Assembly: GCA_022578605.1 (NCBI GenBank)
Contig: MU394080.1
Location: forward strand, 62,001 to 126,000
Direction: 5' to 3'
DNA from: Camillea tinctor
Lineage: Eukaryota > Ascomycota > Sordariomycetes > Xylariales > Xylariaceae
Length of the DNA stretch: 64,000 nucleotides
Under the pieces are notes generated by a model. The model did no database searches and had not been told where the DNA came from. It was given only the letters and a program-made list of their open reading frames with translations. Shown piece after piece: positions 63,105-64,000 of this stretch. Made by a program: the position numbers and the translations under genes. Within the stretch, counting starts at the first letter, position 1, and each line of letters opens with the position of its first letter.

Positions 63105-64000
63105 TAGTGGGGCAAAGGGGGTGAGGTATAGCAAGCGGATGAGCACGTACCCTGGTGATAAAGGGGAGGGGTTTTGGGATTTTAGCCAGATGGGATGTTG
63201 GTGGAGTTGATGGTCAAGGATATTATATACCTTCCCTTATCCCCTAGTTTTTAAGGAGGACTAGATACGAATGAATTATTCAGGGGTATTTTAGTTTGTT
63301 CTGAAGCATGATGTTTAGGTTTGGGATCAGGTTTTAGTGATACCGTGTCGTAGATTCTTCCCTCCGCTATCCCCTTTTTCTTGATATCTTCCCATGGTCT
63401 TGCAATCGCTCAGTCGGCCCTGGATATATAGGTTATATCCTTCCAATATTGAACCATGCCCATCAGAGCCTCCCCTAAAATCCAACCGTTCACTAATGAA
63501 GGGACCCGGTTGTTTCTTAGGTAACGGGGGCAGCAGTAAGTAGGTGGCTATTGGTAGGTTTCATGCCCTTACGAGTAGGTTATAATCCTGTGATAAATGT
63601 GGAATATGACAGTAGGGGAGAGAGTAATGTACTAAGCAGTCACTAATGAGTATGACTCCTCTATGTCCTGGCCACTGCTAGATGATGTTCAAGCAGAAGC
63701 TGGCTTCGAAAATAAACCAAGGATAGTTTACTATCTCGGATATCTTTTAATCCCCTTCAGTTATGTACTTGGGAATATTTAAGACAAGTAGATATAACGT
63801 TACCAAGACGAAAGGTAAGAAAACATCAAGTCTTTTATCTGCCCTCACAACGTGTTTCTATGTTGATCCTTACCGCGACATAAGGATATTCCGAGGGGAT
63901 CTCTGCGTATGAAAACAGGTCCGTCCTTAATAGATCCTTCTCCTTCTCCTTCTCCTTCTTGGAGTGTGACACCCATAGCATTCGAAAGCAATGCTTGAAT
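63105..64000. other. 3' flank of med17 and unassigned DNA
   Basis: No coding region is supported. A CTTCTC hexamer repeat of about four copies lies at 63935-63960, close to the window edge, and could belong to a gene beyond it. Confidence 0.55.

Overview
The window is nuclear DNA of a filamentous ascomycete (Pezizomycotina, probably Sordariomycetes). The evidence is short introns (mostly 46-120 bp) with GTRNGT donors and gctaac-type branch points, the protein families themselves (Pbs2, Hst2, Rho3, Csn2, fused 800-residue phosphofructokinase, Med17), and wide AT-rich intergenic DNA. The class assignment is inference from protein style. Gene density is low: eleven intact protein genes plus three gene relics in 64 kb, with eleven gene-free stretches of more than 1.2 kb. 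I found no tRNA, rRNA, CRISPR or intact transposon.

Layout, left to right: pbs2 (MAPKK of the osmotic-stress HOG pathway, minus, 1458-3483); a 5.5 kb gene-free stretch holding its leader and several microsatellites; an auxin-efflux-carrier-type membrane protein (plus, 8968-10826); a GC-rich hst2-type sirtuin (plus, 12191-13712). From about 14.9 to 22.3 kb lies an accessory block: a broken C2H2 zinc-finger regulator (minus), an intact MFS anion:cation symporter (minus), a divergently transcribed intact TauD-type dioxygenase (plus), and a 5'-truncated, frameshifted GMC oxidoreductase (plus). It reads as a small uptake-and-oxidation cluster that has lost its regulator and one enzyme.

Then come rho3 (minus, 24535-25490), the divergent pair cwc25 (minus) and csn2 (plus) sharing a 713 bp promoter at 30738-31450, a degenerate NOD-like receptor relic (minus, 36276-38401: alpha/beta-hydrolase plus NB-ARC, with in-frame stops and a truncated 3' end) in AT-rich DNA, ysa1 Nudix hydrolase (minus, 39950-40874), a Uls1-like Snf2/RING DNA translocase (plus, 45661-49550), a single-pass membrane protein with a fungal-lectin-like ectodomain (minus, 51745-53567), pfkA 6-phosphofructokinase (minus, 56155-58668) and med17 of the Mediator complex (plus, 61065-63104).

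Most genes are unrelated housekeeping or signalling genes. The parts worth a second look are the decaying 15-22 kb cluster, the NLR relic, unusual splice signals (three GTTCGT donors, one 54-nt stop-free intron, one tandem acceptor), CT tracts upstream of several genes, a predicted 5'-UTR intron in pbs2, and two recurrent short intergenic motifs (TACCTAGGTA and TACTCCGTA). Exon boundaries were set by eye from splice consensus, reading frame and recalled family conservation. They are predictions, although every intact gene model sums to a whole number of codons.
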